From contig CAZFTJ010000007.1 of NCBI GenBank assembly GCA_964521865.1, positions 114,325-178,324 of the forward strand: DNA of 64,000 nt. Direction: 5' to 3'. This stretch comes from CAYSRJ01 sp964521865. Its GTDB lineage: Bacteria > Spirochaetota > B62-G9 > DRHN01. The translations under genes were made by a program, and so were the position numbers. Shown here piece by piece: positions 52,879-61,978 of the stretch. Below the pieces are notes generated by a model. That model was not told the DNA's origin and did no database searches. It saw only the letters and a list, made by a program, of their open reading frames with translations. Each line of letters begins with the position of its first letter. Position 1 is the stretch's first letter.

Positions 52879-53862
52879 ATGAAAGCCATGGTTCTCTCAA
52901 GACCGGGTACGCCTCTCGAATATACCGAGATTCCGGTACCCGAGCCGGATGCGTCGCAGGTACTCGTCAGGGTGCATGCCTGCGGGGTATGCAGGACAGA
53001 TCTTCATGTGGTCGACGGGGATCTTCCGGAGCCGAAGCTTCCCCTCGTTCCGGGCCATGAGATCGTGGGCACCGTTGAAAAAACCGGAAGCAGAGTCGCG
53101 ATGTTCAAACCAGGCGACAGGTTGGGCATCCCGTGGCTCGGGCATACCTGCGGCCAATGCGGTTTTTGTAGAAACGGTATGGAAAATCTCTGCGACAACG
53201 CCAGCTTTACCGGTTATTCCATCGACGGCGGATATGCGGAGTACACCGCGGCGGATGAGCGCTACTGTATCTCGATTCCGGAGAGATATGAAAGTATTCA
53301 GGCTGCGCCTCTTCTCTGTGCCGGGCTCATCGGGTACCGTTCGTTTGTGATGGCCGGTGATGCGCATTCCATCGGACTGTATGGGTTTGGAGCCGCAGCA
53401 CATATCGTGATACAGGTTGCCCTGCATCAGGGACGAAAGGTATACGCCTTTACCAGGCCGAACGACAGAATCGGCCGTACGTTCGCTCTCGGACTCGGTG
53501 CGGTATGGGCCGGAAGTTCGCTGACCGTTCCGCCCGAAAAGCTCGATGCAGCAATCATCTTTGCGCCCGTCGGAAGCCTGGTGCCGGCAGCACTCAGGGC
53601 GGTGAGAAAGGGAGGAGTGGTGGTGTGTGCGGGTATACACATGAGTGATATACCCTCCTTCCCGTACAGCCTTCTATGGGAAGAGAGAACGATCAAATCA
53701 GTTGCGAACCTCACCAGAAAGGACGGTGAACAGTTCATGATGCTCGCACCGAAAATTCCGGTACGGACCGAAGTGCATCCCTATCCCCTTGAAAAGGCCA
53801 ATGACGCGCTTGATGATTTGAGAAACGGGAGGCTTGAAGGCGCCGCCGTGCTTGTGGTATGA
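52879..53862 (+). CDS. Zinc-dependent alcohol dehydrogenase
   Basis: A 327-residue medium-chain dehydrogenase. Catalytic zinc ligands are Cys38 (CGVCRTD), His60-Glu61 (GHE) and a later Cys; the structural zinc site is Cys91, Cys94, Cys97, Cys105 (CGQCGFCRNGMENLC). A GxGxxG-like GLYGFGAAAH lies in the cofactor domain. GAAGGAG precedes the ATG. It lies 37 bases after PHI. It could make formaldehyde or oxidise a hexitol that feeds the PHI reaction; the substrate is not determined. Confidence 0.88.
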   Translation: MKAMVLSRPGTPLEYTEIPVPEPDASQVLVRVHACGVCRTDLHVVDGDLPEPKLPLVPGHEIVGTVEKTGSRVAMFKPGDRLGIPWLGHTCGQCGFCRNGMENLCDNASFTGYSIDGGYAEYTAADERYCISIPERYESIQAAPLLCAGLIGYRSFVMAGDAHSIGLYGFGAAAHIVIQVALHQGRKVYAFTRPNDRIGRTFALGLGAVWAGSSLTVPPEKLDAAIIFAPVGSLVPAALRAVRKGGVVVCAGIHMSDIPSFPYSLLWEERTIKSVANLTRKDGEQFMMLAPKIPVRTEVHPYPLEKANDALDDLRNGRLEGAAVLVV

Positions 53863-53949
53863 GCATCGCACTAGTGATGAGAGGTCGTATTAATATTCTT
53901 GGAGCTGTCGGGAGGACCGGTATGCCTGCGGTATGAGGTAACCGCTTCT

Positions 53950-55905
53950 CTAGAAAAGCTTTTTCAGTCCTTCCTTCGCCTTTTCCTCGAGCTTCTGCTT
54001 CTCCTCCTGGGCTTTCTTCTCAGCTTCAATCCGCTTTTTCTCGGCTTCCTGTTCCAGCTTTTGTTTCTGTTTTCTCGCTTCATCCTCAGCCATTTTCTCA
54101 AGCCGCTTCTTTTCGGCATCTATCCTGTCTTCTATTTCCTTTCGCTTTTTTTCGATTTCCCGCTGCTCTGCCTGAACAAGCGCACGGGTCTGGTTAATTT
54201 TTGACGAAATTTCTTTTTGACGATCACGGGTGAGCTGTTTCAGCTGCCGGATATGCGGATCGACCTCTTCCTGCACTTTCTGCTTGAGGCCTGCTTTGGC
54301 TTTTTTAAGCTCTTCGGTCAGTACTTCCTCCAGCCGGTCTGCTATAATATCGTCCAGATTGCTCTGCACTGTAAAACGAAGCTCGCCAGAGATGGATGCA
54401 AGTGAGGCTTTGAATGTAATTTCGTCTATCGATTCTGCAATCGACCTGCTCAGGTTGTATATGTAGTCGGGGATATTCTCGGGTCTGTCGGAGAAGTTGA
54501 ATTGAACTTTCTGGGCCCTGAAGGCTATTTTCGATTCGAAATCACCGCCGCTTGCAGCCAGTGATGATTCGATAAACCCACGTCCGCTGTCAAGCTGGCG
54601 CGGAAGGAGTGCAAAGTCGGTCAGAGAGATGTTGCTCAGCGGGAGGTCGTTGAAATCCAGAGCGAATCGCTCGGTATCCTCGCGGTAATCGAGCTCGCCG
54701 GTAAACACAATACCTGCACTGTCTTTCCTCGTACCATTGACTCCGAAGGTAGTCGGGCGGTCGATGATATTTTGATCGCTCGTGATGTCCCTGATATTTC
54801 CCGCAATTGCGGTCTGGTCGGAGAGCTCGCCCGAGACGGCTACGTTCTTGATCCAGAACGCCGGGAGTGCTTCAGGTGCGGCGAACCGTATATTCTGGCC
54901 CTTAAGCCGGGGAGGCTTCTTTTTCTTCGGCACCGCTTTGCGCAGCTTGCCCGTGTAGTATCGTAGTTTCCCGATGATCGAGGCAATCCTCTCGTACTTT
55001 GCAATTATCCGTTCGCCGAAGAGAAGTTTCGCGACATTTTTTGTCGTTATATCGGGAAGCTTGGCGAGAGCCAGAACCGCTTGATAGTCCTCCTTGATCC
55101 ATGAAGCGATTTTATCGTCGATCTGTGCTATATCCTCGGTTTCCTTTTTAAAATCCTCTGCTGTCTGCGTCGCTTCATCCATGTATACCTGCACCCGGTT
55201 GTAATTCTTTTCGATTGTTTTGAGGCCGATCTGGAGCTCTCCGATACTGCTTATTTTATCGGGATGTATCGAACCGATCTCGTTCTGAATCTCTTTGAGC
55301 TCATCTTTTCCGGGCAACCCGGAGACTTTTTCTTCCCACTGATTATACTTGTTTTCATACTCATCGATGATGGCTTCAACCCTGTCGGGTGTTTTAAGGA
55401 CGACCGATTTCCAAATATCATCGATGTCGATCTTACCGGTAAGTTGATCGATATTGAACACGGGTATATGTGATTTTTCCTGCTCGAGGCTCTTTTTTAT
55501 TTTCTGCACAAGCTTCGATTTTTCTCTGGGCTCGGCCTTTCTTTTCGGCAGCTTTCCGTCGGTTTTCCTGTCCGTATTGAGCCGTATACCCTGGACTTCC
55601 AGGTTTTCGATTATAAATTTCTTTTTTAGGAGAGGCTCGAGGGCAATATCAAAGGTGCAGGATCCGGTTTCAAACATATTCTTCCACGTGTTGTCGGGAT
55701 CGGCCACCTGAAGCCCGTTCCAGTGCATTCGAAGTCCGATTAATGAAAAATTTACTCCTTCAAAATCGACCCTGGCGCCGTTAATTCTGCCGCCAAGAGA
55801 CTCCATACGCTTCTCTAAAAAAGCGTCGGTAAAGACAAGCCATGCCGCTGTGAAAATCCCTGCAACAACGACAAGAAGAATGATACCCGATTTTCTCATA
55901 ATCAC
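53950..55905 (-). CDS. AsmA-like coiled-coil envelope protein (TIGR03545 type)
   Basis: A 651-residue protein with an N-terminal membrane anchor (about 5-25), an AsmA-like start (FEGVNFSLIGLRMHWNGLQVADP), a long helical middle, a beta-rich section, and a C-terminal charged coiled coil of Lys/Glu/Gln/Ala repeats, about 130 residues long. I recognise the pair with the next gene as TIGR03545/TIGR03546, found together in spirochaetes and some gammaproteobacteria. The role is probably in the envelope. GTG at 55905 overlaps the partner's stop; ATG at 55899 is an alternative. Confidence 0.8.
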   Translation of the reverse strand: MIMRKSGIILLVVVAGIFTAAWLVFTDAFLEKRMESLGGRINGARVDFEGVNFSLIGLRMHWNGLQVADPDNTWKNMFETGSCTFDIALEPLLKKKFIIENLEVQGIRLNTDRKTDGKLPKRKAEPREKSKLVQKIKKSLEQEKSHIPVFNIDQLTGKIDIDDIWKSVVLKTPDRVEAIIDEYENKYNQWEEKVSGLPGKDELKEIQNEIGSIHPDKISSIGELQIGLKTIEKNYNRVQVYMDEATQTAEDFKKETEDIAQIDDKIASWIKEDYQAVLALAKLPDITTKNVAKLLFGERIIAKYERIASIIGKLRYYTGKLRKAVPKKKKPPRLKGQNIRFAAPEALPAFWIKNVAVSGELSDQTAIAGNIRDITSDQNIIDRPTTFGVNGTRKDSAGIVFTGELDYREDTERFALDFNDLPLSNISLTDFALLPRQLDSGRGFIESSLAASGGDFESKIAFRAQKVQFNFSDRPENIPDYIYNLSRSIAESIDEITFKASLASISGELRFTVQSNLDDIIADRLEEVLTEELKKAKAGLKQKVQEEVDPHIRQLKQLTRDRQKEISSKINQTRALVQAEQREIEKKRKEIEDRIDAEKKRLEKMAEDEARKQKQKLEQEAEKKRIEAEKKAQEEKQKLEEKAKEGLKKLF

Positions 55906-56426
55906 CCCGCCAGATTTTTTACTCTGTTAAACCATCTCATCAGAGCCGAGCCCCGCAGAATCTGTATGATTTTCCATTTCTGTATCCTGGGCTCGTATTT
56001 CTGTTTGTATGCAATTATAAATCTCTTCACTGCTATGTACAGAGGAACGAGGAGGATAATTGAAATGATAAAGCTGCCCATGACTACGGTGTTATTGAAC
56101 CGGGTATAGGGGACGAATTTGAGAGTGTAGAGTGTCGTCCAGAAATTTCTAAGCGGTTCGACATCGGCAAGTATCCAGTAGCCGAGAGAATGTATGAAAG
56201 GGTCGATCAGATAGGCAATAAAACGAAAGAGCACGGCAGCAAATATGACCGAGGCCAGATTCACATTGAGCACGATGATACACACGATGATCGGCGCCGC
56301 GATCAGAGTTTTCAATCCGACAAACCCGAGCATCATGCCTAATATAAAGCCGCCTGCAATCTGAAACGGAGCGGCTGCCGACCGGAGCAGCTTCACGAGT
56401 TTGCCGATAAGCTGGAGAATGAGCAT
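55902..56426 (-). CDS. Membrane protein, TIGR03546 type
   Basis: A 174-residue protein with four or five hydrophobic segments (FQIAGGFILGMMLGFVGLKTL, then LNVNLASVIFAAVLFRFIAYLIDP), resembling DUF2062-like proteins. It overlaps its partner, the AsmA-like gene, by four bases, so the two are translated together. It lies 175 bases after the PduL-fusion gene and may or may not share its transcript. Function unknown. Confidence 0.8.
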   Translation of the reverse strand: MLILQLIGKLVKLLRSAAAPFQIAGGFILGMMLGFVGLKTLIAAPIIVCIIVLNVNLASVIFAAVLFRFIAYLIDPFIHSLGYWILADVEPLRNFWTTLYTLKFVPYTRFNNTVVMGSFIISIILLVPLYIAVKRFIIAYKQKYEPRIQKWKIIQILRGSALMRWFNRVKNLAG

Positions 56427-56601
56427 GTTTCCGCCTCCGCCTTTGCGCCTTTATAGCGATTTTAGCAAAGATTATTCATTTCCTCAATGTTTTTATCACG
56501 GCCGAAAGCTGCTTTATGGGGGATGTTTCGGGTGCATCCTGATTTCGGAAAACGCCCTCCAGCAGCGCCCGGGACTATTCACAAATTCCGGACGGCGTGC
56601 C

Positions 56602-57894
56602 TTATTCGCGCGTCAGTATTTCTGCATCCGATTCCTGCGGTATACCGGCGGCATTCGCTTCGTCCGTATCTATATGCATCTCAAGCGCCGACGTGTCGGT
56701 TATCCTGACAAGGACATTTTCACAAATGGTCGTTCTGTCACCCTTCAGCCTGACGTTTACGATATCCCTGTTTTTCAGCCTGTACTGCCTGCCGTCATCG
56801 GGCGTCATGTGGATGTGCCGCCATGCGCGTATTACACCTCTTTCAAGTTCAATCGATCCTCCCGGTCCTTCAACAACGACCCCCGGGGTGTGTTCGATCG
56901 TCCCCGATTCTCTTACCGGCGCCTGTATGCCGAGCTTGAACTGATCGGTACCGGATATCTCAACCTGTGAATCCGGGCGGGACGGGCCGAGAACGCGTAC
57001 ACGCTCGATCGCTCCTTTCGGACCCTTCAGTACGACAGTCTCTCTTGCGGCATACTGTCCCGGCTGTATGAGGTCCTTCCATTTTGTCAGCTCGTATCCG
57101 GGCCCGAACAGGCGCTCGACGTGGTCTGTTGTAAGGTGCACATGCCGGTTCGAGACGCGGCAGACAACAAAACCCAGCACTTCACCTGCGGCGGTTTTTT
57201 GTATGATACGGCAGGAAAGCTTGGGGAACCTTTTAACCTGTTCGACGGCCCTGGCAATCCTCTTCCCGACAAGATCGTTGTATTCCTCCCTGTACTGGTT
57301 GAGTCTGTCGAGAAATGTATCCATATCGCTGATATAGCGGGCTGCGAGTCCGTTGAGAGCAATTGCGACCGAGTTTGCACGGCACTTATCGCATGAGCAC
57401 CCGTCCAGGTCTCGTATCATTTCATCGACGTTCTCTTCAACAAGAATTTCCATTACGTTGATGGGGTCAAAACTGGAGGCGAGCGGGCGCCGCAGAGCAG
57501 AAACCCTGCGGAGAACCTGTAATTTAAGCGCTTCATCCATCTGTTCCTGTGTACAGATTTCCTGGTCGACCAGTATCTCACCGAGCGGAGCGAGAATGTC
57601 AAGATGTGTCTCCATCGCTCGTTCGAGCTGATCACGCTGCGCATATCCGAGCTCGAGAAGGATCTGGCCGATTGAATTGGCTTTAAATTGCGTGTCGCGT
57701 TGTTTAAGAAGAGCAGCGGCAACCTGGGAGGCCCTGGTGAAACCTGATTCGACGATGACCTCGCCGAGGCGAAGGTGTACGTCGATATCCGAAAGCTGTT
57801 TCTTTTTTTTCAGTGCGGTATCAAGTTCGTTTTTTTCCAGGTTTTTGTCGGATATAAGGAGAGATCCAATTCTATTGTCAGATTGTATGTCCAT
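56602..57894 (-). CDS. Tripartite protein: MshEN-like repeats, ComFB domain, PduL phosphotransacylase
   Basis: A 430-residue protein of three parts. Residues 8-126 hold four MshEN-like repeats (RLGEVIVESG, SIGQILLELG, PLGEILVDQE), a c-di-GMP-binding pattern in GspE/MshE relatives. Residues 145-215 form a ComFB domain with the Cys cluster GCSCDKC (166, 168, 171). Residues 241-420 are PduL, with the zinc His pairs SNRHVHL (251, 253) and RHIHM (360, 362) and MHIDTDEAN (His407), so catalysis of acyl-CoA + Pi to acyl-phosphate looks intact. GGAGG precedes the ATG. It lies 50 bases after a GGDEF-EAL gene. Confidence 0.9.
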   Translation of the reverse strand: MDIQSDNRIGSLLISDKNLEKNELDTALKKKKQLSDIDVHLRLGEVIVESGFTRASQVAAALLKQRDTQFKANSIGQILLELGYAQRDQLERAMETHLDILAPLGEILVDQEICTQEQMDEALKLQVLRRVSALRRPLASSFDPINVMEILVEENVDEMIRDLDGCSCDKCRANSVAIALNGLAARYISDMDTFLDRLNQYREEYNDLVGKRIARAVEQVKRFPKLSCRIIQKTAAGEVLGFVVCRVSNRHVHLTTDHVERLFGPGYELTKWKDLIQPGQYAARETVVLKGPKGAIERVRVLGPSRPDSQVEISGTDQFKLGIQAPVRESGTIEHTPGVVVEGPGGSIELERGVIRAWRHIHMTPDDGRQYRLKNRDIVNVRLKGDRTTICENVLVRITDTSALEMHIDTDEANAAGIPQESDAEILTRE

Positions 57895-57943
57895 GGTACG
57901 GCCTCCACTGGTACGAAATGAGGTACATAGACATAATTATACG

Positions 57944-59794
57944 TTATTTTGAAAGAAAATGCTTCAGTTCATTTTCAGGGAGGGGTTTGCTGAAGTAATA
58001 ACCCTGCGCCATATCACACCCGAGGCGTCGCAGCATTGCAAGCTGAGCTTCGTTTTCCACACCTTCGGCGACTACCCGCAGATTGAGGCTGTGAGCCATT
58101 GTAATGATCGCCTTCACGATCGCCGCATCCTCCGCATCCGCGGTAATATTTGACAAAAACGAGCTGTCGATTTTTAAAAGGTCGGCCGGTACGTATTTCA
58201 AATAACTCAAAGTAGCGTATCCTGTTCCGAAATCGTCGATGGCAAGTTGTATTCCCATGTTTTTTACTGCTCTGATTCTGTCTATCAGATCTTCCGTTTT
58301 ATCCAGTGTACCGCTCTCTGAAATTTCCAGTGTAAGCAGTCGGGGTTTCAGGCCTGTACTTTCAATGGCGGAGGAAACTGTTTTGATAAAGTCCGGTTTT
58401 TGAATCTGGCAAACCGATATGTTTACCGCCGCCCCGACTTTCCTGTTTGCTTGCCACCGTGCGGCATGGATGCATGTTTTTCGAAGAACGAGCTCTCCCA
58501 GTTTATCGATGATACCGCTTTTCTCTGCCGCCGGTATGAACTGATCGGGCTGAAGTATGCCGATGTCGGGATGGTTCCATCGCACGAGCGATTCTACACT
58601 GACCGTATCTCCGGAAAAAAGGTCGATCTGGGGTTGAAAGAGAAGTGTGAATTCCTCCTTTTCAAGTGCGCTCTTGATATTCATTTCATGCACCGGGTGA
58701 AGCATGAGATCGGCGTTTATGCCGGTTGTAAAAAATCGGTACATCTGCCCGCCGCCTGCCTTTGCCCGGTACATGGCCGTATCTGCGTTTTTGACCAGAG
58801 TCTTCGGATCGTTTCCATCGGATGGAAAGAGACCGATGCCGATACTCGTTTTGACGTAATATTCCCGATCGGCAAGCCGAACAGGCCGGACGATAGTTTC
58901 GAGAATACGATCGGCGACAATGGCGGCATCCCGTTCGTGAGTGATCTCGCTTAGAATAATGCCGAATTCATCACCTCCAAGACGAGCTGCAGTTTCACTT
59001 TCCCGAATGCACTTTGTTATTCTTTCGGCTGTTGTAATCAGAAGGAGATCTCCTGCGCTGTGACCGAGCGTGTCATTTACTTTTTTGAAACCGTCCAGGT
59101 CCAGAAAAAGAACCGCCATGCTTTTTCCTGTTCTTTTTGCCTGGGCGACGGACTGAACGAGCCTGTCGAAAAAGAGAGCGCGGTTCGGCAACCTGGTCAG
59201 CGGATCATGATAGGCCAAATACCGCTCGAGTTTGCTGGTTTCTTCAAGCGAGCATATAATTCTGTTTCTTTCGATAGCGTTTTGAAGAATGCGGGTGAAC
59301 AGGAATCTGTCAACCCTGTCGTATATGATATAATCCTGGGCTCCGGCCTGCACTGCGCGTCGTGCGAGATGCTCGTTCTGAATGTCGGTGAGTATAACAA
59401 CGGGCAGATTCGTATATTCTCCATAGCGGCCAACCACCTCAAGGCCCGACTTGCTCCCTGCAGAGATATCTACAAGAAGAACGTTCGTATCGGACTGATG
59501 AGGTTTTTCAGCTCCTTTCTGTATAAACTCGATGGATTCGGTTTTACTGTCACTATTCGTGACAAGTTTTTTAAGGAAGCGCATATTTTCGGGATTACCC
59601 ACAAAGAGAATGCGCAGTGATGGACCCTCGATAGATACGTTTTGAATGGATGAATCCCGAATGGAGCTCAGCAGGCAGGCCTGAACCGAAGATCGATACG
59701 TTGGACCGGTATTCTCGAAGGAAGGTATGCTCCCGAGGGGGTCTTCAATCTTTTCCCTGTCAAGAACAACAGGTTTCTCTGAAATGGCTGACAT
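57944..59794 (-). CDS. Receiver-GGDEF-EAL bifunctional cyclic di-GMP enzyme
   Basis: A 616-residue protein: receiver-like domain (about 60-185; Asp in VLLVDISAGSKSG), GGDEF (about 210-370; ARLGGDEFGII intact, I-site RESE instead of RxxD) and EAL (about 385-615; VESLVRW in place of EAL, LEISES, DDFGTGYATLSYLK, KIDSSFL and EGVENEAQ kept). Both cyclase and phosphodiesterase may be active; the altered I-site suggests weaker product inhibition. The ATG at 59794 follows GGGAG by six bases. Its neighbour downstream is the PduL fusion. Confidence 0.92.
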   Translation of the reverse strand: MSAISEKPVVLDREKIEDPLGSIPSFENTGPTYRSSVQACLLSSIRDSSIQNVSIEGPSLRILFVGNPENMRFLKKLVTNSDSKTESIEFIQKGAEKPHQSDTNVLLVDISAGSKSGLEVVGRYGEYTNLPVVILTDIQNEHLARRAVQAGAQDYIIYDRVDRFLFTRILQNAIERNRIICSLEETSKLERYLAYHDPLTRLPNRALFFDRLVQSVAQAKRTGKSMAVLFLDLDGFKKVNDTLGHSAGDLLLITTAERITKCIRESETAARLGGDEFGIILSEITHERDAAIVADRILETIVRPVRLADREYYVKTSIGIGLFPSDGNDPKTLVKNADTAMYRAKAGGGQMYRFFTTGINADLMLHPVHEMNIKSALEKEEFTLLFQPQIDLFSGDTVSVESLVRWNHPDIGILQPDQFIPAAEKSGIIDKLGELVLRKTCIHAARWQANRKVGAAVNISVCQIQKPDFIKTVSSAIESTGLKPRLLTLEISESGTLDKTEDLIDRIRAVKNMGIQLAIDDFGTGYATLSYLKYVPADLLKIDSSFLSNITADAEDAAIVKAIITMAHSLNLRVVAEGVENEAQLAMLRRLGCDMAQGYYFSKPLPENELKHFLSK

Positions 59795-59925
59795 CAACTT
59801 CTCCCGATCGTGTGTTCCGCCACTATTTTATTATCGTTCATACCGGAATAAACATAAGTGAACGTGACATGCAAAGTGATTAAAATACCGTGATTTTTTC
59901 AACAATATCTGTTAGTGTATACTAT

Positions 59926-59967
59926 CCGGCCGGTTCAATCGACGTGCGGGCGAATTCCGGCCGGAAT
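59926..59967. repeat. Paired CCGGCCGG palindromes before the bactofilin-like gene
   Basis: CCGGCCGG at 59926-59933 and the longer palindrome ATTCCGGCCGGAAT at 59954-59967, 20 bases apart. They can form two cruciforms or pair with each other. A candidate promoter (TTCAAC and TACTAT, 16-base spacer) lies just upstream, so the dyads would be at the 5' end of the transcript. Confidence 0.5.
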
Positions 59968-60026
59968 GCACAGCCGAAGAGAGTTACCGTAATTAAATGA
60001 AATGGTTTTTGTACAAAGGAAAAAAA

Positions 60027-61190
60027 ATGAAAAAATTCAGATGGATGCCTCTGATAATCGTATTTATAGGGCTCATTTTTTCTTCGACGCAGACGGGTTT
60101 TGCGTTTGTTATGCGCTCTGGAGATATGATCATCATCGGAGGGGATGAGGTCATCGAAGAAGATCTCTTTCTTGCAGGGAATGAGATAATAATAAACGGA
60201 ACAGTAAACGGTGATCTCTATGCTGCCGGCAGGGTGATCGCGATAAACGGTGATGTGCGTGACAGTGCAACTCTTGCAGGAAACAGAATAGATGTTTCAG
60301 GTACGATCGGCGGTACACTTCATGCAATCGGAGACTCTGTAACGATACAGGGCACGATCGGCGGTGACCTGGTGCTTACCGCACGGGACGTAGACGTTAA
60401 TGCCGGGTCGGCCGTGAACGGAGATATGCTGACGGGAGCGATGAATGCCGCAATCAAAGGTCCGGTGAAAGGGTATGCACTGATAGGAGCACGCAGCGTC
60501 ACCGTCGACAGCAGTATAGGCCGGGATGCGACGTTCGGTACGCGGTTTCTTACACTTACGAAGCATGCTGTTATCGGAGGCAATCTTACCTACTACAGCA
60601 CAAACGATGCAGCTATCGACTCCGGGGCCGTGGTAACGGGTAATCTGCTGCACAGGGTTGTACAGACTCGGTTTGATATCAGAAAGCTTTTTCCATTTAT
60701 GATTATGGCCGGCATTGCGGGAAAGATAGCTGCTTTTTTTATGGGGCTTGCCGTCGGGCTCGTCTGCTTACTGCTCGTACCCCGCTGGTTCGATTCTCTT
60801 GCCGAAGCTATCAGGAAAAAAACCGGGGCCTGCGCGGGATGGGGAGCCCTCATGCTCTTTGCCGTACCGATAGGCGTCGTCATTGCCTTCAGTACGGTGA
60901 TCGGCATAATGCTGGGGGCGATTGCGCTTTTTATATACCTCATCGCCGTTTATCTGGGCCAGATTGCTGCAGGGCTCCTGATCGGAAAAATGATACTCGG
61001 GCGTTTCGATATGCGGGAGAGCCCAAAAGCACTGTTCGGCATTTTTACACTTGGTTATTTTATTATCAGGCTTGTCAGGTTCATACCGGTAGCCGGATAT
61101 TTAGTTTTTATCGCAGCGGCGCTGTTCGGGCTTGGTGCGATTTTTGTGACAGCTGTTGAAAAGAGACAGACAACCAGAAAAGCGGAGTGA
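60027..61190 (+). CDS. Bactofilin-like repeat protein with C-terminal membrane domain
   Basis: A 387-residue protein: signal peptide (about 1-28), a parallel beta-helix region (about 35-215) of short Gly/Asp/Val repeats (INGTVNGDLYAAG, IGGTLHAIGDSVTIQGTIGGDL) as in bactofilins, then four or more membrane helices (about 225-370). Bactofilins form filaments; here the repeats would be extracytoplasmic and tied to the membrane. The ATG follows AAAGGA by six bases. It is followed after three bases by the corrinoid-activation gene. Confidence 0.8.
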   Translation: MKKFRWMPLIIVFIGLIFSSTQTGFAFVMRSGDMIIIGGDEVIEEDLFLAGNEIIINGTVNGDLYAAGRVIAINGDVRDSATLAGNRIDVSGTIGGTLHAIGDSVTIQGTIGGDLVLTARDVDVNAGSAVNGDMLTGAMNAAIKGPVKGYALIGARSVTVDSSIGRDATFGTRFLTLTKHAVIGGNLTYYSTNDAAIDSGAVVTGNLLHRVVQTRFDIRKLFPFMIMAGIAGKIAAFFMGLAVGLVCLLLVPRWFDSLAEAIRKKTGACAGWGALMLFAVPIGVVIAFSTVIGIMLGAIALFIYLIAVYLGQIAAGLLIGKMILGRFDMRESPKALFGIFTLGYFIIRLVRFIPVAGYLVFIAAALFGLGAIFVTAVEKRQTTRKAE

Positions 61191-61193
61191 AAA

Positions 61194-61889
61194 ATGGAGA
61201 CAATCATGATTATGGACGATATACCGGTACATGTGACGTCTGAAGACGTCCTCAAGTCCATGCAGATGACAGGCAGAAAACATACCTTTCAAAGTATTAT
61301 CGAGGAACTTATCGATGCTGCCGTTGCAGTTGCAAAGCCGAAAGTGCTGTACAGGGTATCGTATATCGAGGATCAAAGCGGGGACAGCGTCACTATCGAT
61401 GGCGTTGTGTTCAAGAGCCCGGTTCTCAAAATGAATCTTCGAAATGCCGAGCGGGTTTTCCCCTATATAGCCACCGCCGGAAGAGAGCTCGAAGGTATTC
61501 GGGTTTCAAACCGGGATATAATGCGCGTTTACTGCCTTGATATCATCAAGGAGACGATACTTGAGGGAGCGTTTTGCTACTTTGAAAAGCAGCTTGCAAG
61601 GGAGTATGCCCTCGGCAAAATGGCGCATATGAATCCGGGGTCGCTCAGTGAATGGCCGATTTCACAGCAAAAGCCGCTGTTTTCCCTATTCGGGGATGTT
61701 GAAGCGCTTGTCGGTGTAAGGCTCACCGAAAGCTTTCTGATGGACCCGATTAAGTCGGTTTCGGGAATATATTTTCCAGCGGAAATCGATTTTAAAAGCT
61801 GTATGTTGTGCACCAGACATCCCTGTAGCAAGAGGAGAGCCGCCTTCGATCCGGAAATGGTGAAAAAATACTCGGTACAATGCGAATGA
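61194..61889 (+). CDS. Stand-alone B12-dependent methionine synthase activation protein
   Basis: A 231-residue protein resembling the reactivation domain of MetH, as in the separate TM0269-type protein of Thermotoga. Landmarks are FPYIATAGRELE near the middle, the C-terminal SVSGIYFP and the Cys motif CMLCTRHPCSKRRAAF. It would reduce and remethylate inactive cobalamin of methionine synthase or another corrinoid protein. The gene lies just after the bactofilin-like gene (three-base gap). Confidence 0.85.
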   Translation: METIMIMDDIPVHVTSEDVLKSMQMTGRKHTFQSIIEELIDAAVAVAKPKVLYRVSYIEDQSGDSVTIDGVVFKSPVLKMNLRNAERVFPYIATAGRELEGIRVSNRDIMRVYCLDIIKETILEGAFCYFEKQLAREYALGKMAHMNPGSLSEWPISQQKPLFSLFGDVEALVGVRLTESFLMDPIKSVSGIYFPAEIDFKSCMLCTRHPCSKRRAAFDPEMVKKYSVQCE

Positions 61890-61978
61890 CGAACCGTGAA
61901 GCAGCTGCAAGATGCGGCATACGCTGCCGGCAGAAGTATTTATGAATAGATAAAGGAGTTCTTTACAGGAGCATCTCT

